A stretch of DNA of 51,644 nt from Elusimicrobiales bacterium (GTDB lineage: Bacteria; Elusimicrobiota; Elusimicrobia; Elusimicrobiales; Elusimicrobiaceae), in contig JBAZJT010000016.1 of NCBI GenBank assembly GCA_041651175.1, positions 1 through 51,644 on the forward strand. The letters are read 5' to 3'. Position numbers and translations under genes: made by a program. A model generated the notes under the pieces. That model saw only the letters and a program-made list of their open reading frames with translations. It ran no database searches and was not told the DNA's origin. Of this stretch, positions 50,832-51,644 are shown piece after piece (the first letter of the stretch is position 1; every line of letters starts with the position of its first letter).

Positions 50832-50837
50832 ATTATA
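50832..50837 (-). promoter_or_regulatory. -10 element of the alpha/beta hydrolase gene
   Basis: A perfect TATAAT on the minus strand lies 6 nt before the ATG at 50825, again with no Shine-Dalgarno between. It is adjacent to repeat copy D. Confidence 0.6.
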
Positions 50838-50838
50838 A

Positions 50839-50872
50839 CCCGGAAATTGCAGTTGGACAGCAGAGACGCGCT
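50839..50872 (+). repeat. Dispersed CAGTTGG repeat, copy D (short)
   Basis: CCCGGAAATTGCAGTTGG matches copy A (CCGGAAATCGCAGTTGG) at all but one or two bases and then diverges. It lies just upstream of the hydrolase promoter. Confidence 0.5.
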
Positions 50873-50884
50873 TTCCACGCCGGG

Positions 50885-51436
50885 CTACTGGCCGTAGCTG
50901 GGGAAGTCCTGCATTTCATCCTGTAAATCCAGCGGGGAAGGCTGGGACGGCTCGCCATCCTCCTGGGGCAGGCAGCCCGAAGGCGAAGAATCCGCTCCGG
51001 AGGACTGGACCCGCTTCACTTTGCAGTACACCCGGCTGGAGAATTTGCCGCCGAAGGTGACATTCTGCGTCTGAATAGCTACTTTGCCCAGCCTGTAAGC
51101 GGAGCTTTTGTACAGCGTCAGCCTGCCGCGCACGCCGCCCTCGTCCATCGTGATGACAAGGTTGCCGCCGTCAGACGACACTGCGCCGGTTTTTGAATTG
51201 AACACGGCCATGGCCGGCGCGCCGCCGCCGTCCATATTGCGGACATCCATGGACATGCCGTCTTTGCCGGCGGACAGTTTGCCCCCGGACAGCGAGAACG
51301 AAAAAGCCTCCCTGTCCCCGAGCAGGCCGCCCTTTTCGGTATGACACTGGAAACTGCCGCTGAAACCGCGCGGCGCTTCCGCGGCGCGCGCCGCGGAAAC
51401 GCAGGCCGACATAATGACAATCATCGCAATTTTCAT
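50885..51436 (-). CDS. Small exported protein of unknown function
   Basis: A 183-residue protein with a signal peptide (MKIAMIVIMSACVSAARA, cleavage near residue 18). The mature domain looks like a beta-sandwich or lipocalin-like sheet (alternating hydrophobic strands, FSGSFQCH, FSFSLSGG, LVITMDEGG, RGRLTLYKS) with Cys in FQCH and VYCK that could pair, and an acidic, Pro/Ser-rich tail. The start at 51436 is fixed by GGAGGAATTT directly upstream; the longer frame has no signal. I do not recognise the family. The 208 bp beyond it to the window edge shows no supported gene. Confidence 0.65.
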   Translation of the reverse strand: MKIAMIVIMSACVSAARAAEAPRGFSGSFQCHTEKGGLLGDREAFSFSLSGGKLSAGKDGMSMDVRNMDGGGAPAMAVFNSKTGAVSSDGGNLVITMDEGGVRGRLTLYKSSAYRLGKVAIQTQNVTFGGKFSSRVYCKVKRVQSSGADSSPSGCLPQEDGEPSQPSPLDLQDEMQDFPSYGQ

Positions 51437-51644
51437 AAATTCCTCCGTATCAAATTGTCGCATACCGCGCCGGTGCGGCGCATGGGCCGCAAGACCCAGA
51501 TTTGGCCTCCGCGCCGGAAGCATTTTCTAATTGAATAATGAGCCTGAAATCTCTCGTCGTGGCTCCGTCGGGATATTTTTTGCCATGCCTCCCGTTTTGA
51601 TTGATTTTACCGTGTCTTTTTCCTCCGCTTCGCGCAGAATTCTG

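Noticed and set aside
51538..51600. 20-codon open frame near the right edge
   Set aside because: It is very short, has no ribosome-binding site and shows no resemblance to a known small protein.

Overview
The window looks like a chromosomal stretch from a GC-rich, Gram-negative, probably anaerobic bacterium. The outer-membrane side is shown by lpxB, an MsbA-type exporter, an MltA lytic transglycosylase and an EnvC/FtsX pair. Anaerobic life is suggested by an oxygen-sensitive glycyl-radical enzyme with its activase. The mix of genes, the large number of lineage-specific secreted proteins and the very compact operons would fit Elusimicrobiota or a neighbouring phylum, but this is an inference; no rRNA is present to settle it.

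Layout. 1-4.0 kb (minus strand): a visibly AT-richer three-gene cassette made of an exported subtilisin-like protease, a membrane protein ending in a strictly periodic 15-cysteine array, and a radical SAM/SPASM enzyme, possibly followed by a further gene cut by the window edge. It has the architecture of a radical-SAM peptide-modification (RiPP-like) system with an unusually large, membrane-anchored substrate, and is the best candidate here for an undescribed system. 4.3-8.0 kb: peptidoglycan enzymes (NamZ-type, MltA) and a GT2 glycosyltransferase. 8.1-10.5 kb: PhoB/PhoR-type two-component pair. 10.5-15.6 kb (plus): a 4-hydroxyphenylacetate decarboxylase-type operon (glycyl-radical large subunit, Fe-S small subunit, activase) with a multi-spanning glycosyltransferase embedded in it. 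15.6-23.6 kb (minus): rplU-rpmA-obg, serC-serA, and a Crp/Fnr regulator with hisS and aspS. 23.8-27.8 kb (plus): Gfo/Idh oxidoreductase-lpxB-msbA lipid A block. 27.9-29.0 kb: exported lipase-like hydrolase behind a structured leader.

29.1-41.7 kb is a long minus-strand run, read from 41.7 down: gpmI, YggU-like, DsbA-like, three poorly characterised proteins, dus, ftsX, envC-like, ctpA-like S41 protease, tsaD, a signal-less solute-binding protein and a GAF-GGDEF cyclase. 41.7-51.6 kb: MarC protein, secreted hypothetical proteins, Fe-S PD-(D/E)XK nuclease with rsmD, a receiver-metallo-beta-lactamase fusion, a GH13 enzyme and an alpha/beta hydrolase, separated by repeat-bearing spacers.

Two genome-wide habits stand out. 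Genes inside operons are very often joined by ATGA, TGATG or TAATG overlaps. Many genes at the head of a transcription unit have a -10 hexamer only 5-10 nt before the start codon and no Shine-Dalgarno, suggesting leaderless mRNAs, while other genes carry strong GGAGG sites. Intergenic spacers hold a dispersed CAGTTGG-centred repeat, a 27-nt palindrome beside DnaA-box-like iterons, and a 270-bp hairpin-rich element with 32-bp inverted ends. No tRNA, rRNA, CRISPR array, transposase or phage gene was found.
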